Of a DNA stretch of 64,000 nt, positions 63,721 to 64,000 are shown piece by piece. How positions within the stretch are numbered: the first letter of the stretch is position 1; the number at the start of each line of letters is the position of its first letter. A program made the position numbers and the translations under genes. The notes under the pieces are model-generated. The model worked only from the letters and a program-made list of their open reading frames with translations, made no database searches and was not told where the DNA came from. This DNA is from Cupriavidus pauculus (GTDB taxonomy: Bacteria; Pseudomonadota; Gammaproteobacteria; Burkholderiales; Burkholderiaceae). The stretch covers positions 62,001 through 126,000 of the forward strand of contig NZ_CP044066.1 in the NCBI RefSeq assembly GCF_008693385.1, read 5' to 3'.

Positions 63721-64000
63721 TAGAAAAGAACCGCCGTGGCTACCGTGAGAGCCAGTGGCGGTTGAACTACTATTGGGACAACGCCGCCAGTATCAATGTG
63801 GAAGTCAACGCTTTCAATTCAATTCTGACTGGCCAGAATCTCGGCCAATAGGCCGATCGCCGAGCGGCGGACGGAGTACGAAGCAGACACCTCGTTGCAG
63901 AGTGGTTCGATCGCTGTCAGGGCCGTATGGTCCGCGCCTCTTGACCTGCTGCCTCAAGGGTTGGACGGCGTCGGGTAGTCGGTCGACTCTGCCAAGGACC
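63721..64000. other. Right-edge sequence with a hairpin
   Basis: No gene recognised. An imperfect hairpin lies at about 63729-63764 (AACCGCC-GTGGCT against AGCCAGTGGCGGTT) without a T run. The window ends in unrecognised sequence. Confidence 0.3.

Overview
The window looks like an accessory or stress-response segment of a GC-rich beta-proteobacterium of the order Burkholderiales, most likely Cupriavidus or a close Ralstonia/Burkholderia relative. This rests on protein flavour: polyhydroxyalkanoate genes (phasin, PHB depolymerase), a TctA-type permease, DUF1488 and DUF2188 proteins, ISNCY/IS21/IS110/IS3-like elements and many LysR and two-component proteins. It was inferred by reading, not by a database search. 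No rRNA, tRNA or CRISPR array was seen.

Layout. 1-2.4 kb: a cut-off, frameshifted manganese-catalase fragment, then an ISNCY-like element and a broken second copy. 2.5-14.3 kb: two large CheB-CheR fusion proteins (the second has a CheB domain without its catalytic Ser and His), then a SYLF protein / histidine kinase / FixJ-type regulator operon. 14.3-18.5 kb: a PAS-GGDEF-EAL protein and a YihY/BrkB membrane protein. 19.6-21.1 kb: an orphan TctA permease. 22-26.7 kb: small stress-type proteins, a phasin, DUF1488, a Crp/Fnr regulator, and a ribbon-helix-helix regulator plus PHB depolymerase behind a good sigma70-like promoter. 26.7-30.5 kb: a third CheB-CheR hybrid histidine kinase.

30.8-37.4 kb: a stress and carbohydrate block on the plus strand: intact Mn catalase, hemerythrin, a zinc alcohol dehydrogenase with two frameshifts, a GT4 glycosyltransferase and an overlapping glycogen-debranching-type glucosidase. 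37.5-42.3 kb: an acidic small protein, an AI-2E-family exporter, a transglutaminase-like protein and NhaA. 42.7-46.6 kb: small hypotheticals, then a three-gene unit of unknown protein, two-domain KaiC-like ATPase and single-domain response regulator. 46.9-48.7 kb: a tyrosine-recombinase-like and a resolvase-like gene, both with degenerate catalytic motifs, convergent across a strong terminator.

49.9-64 kb: LysR / M20 peptidase divergent pair, small hypotheticals, a LysR 3' remnant joined to an IS3-type OrfA remnant, a complete IS21-type element (istA/istB), a stand-alone winged-helix protein, a Kelch/Ig-like lipoprotein, an HD-domain protein, and a divergent LysR / metallo-beta-lactamase-fold pair.

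How the genes work together: the dominant theme is sensing and stress. Peroxide removal (Mn catalase), oxygen/NO/iron handling (hemerythrin), carbon storage turnover (phasin, PHB depolymerase, debranching enzyme), ion homeostasis (NhaA) and many PAS/CheB/CheR/GGDEF/KaiC-like signalling proteins sit together, with broken genes and IS scars showing recent rearrangement.
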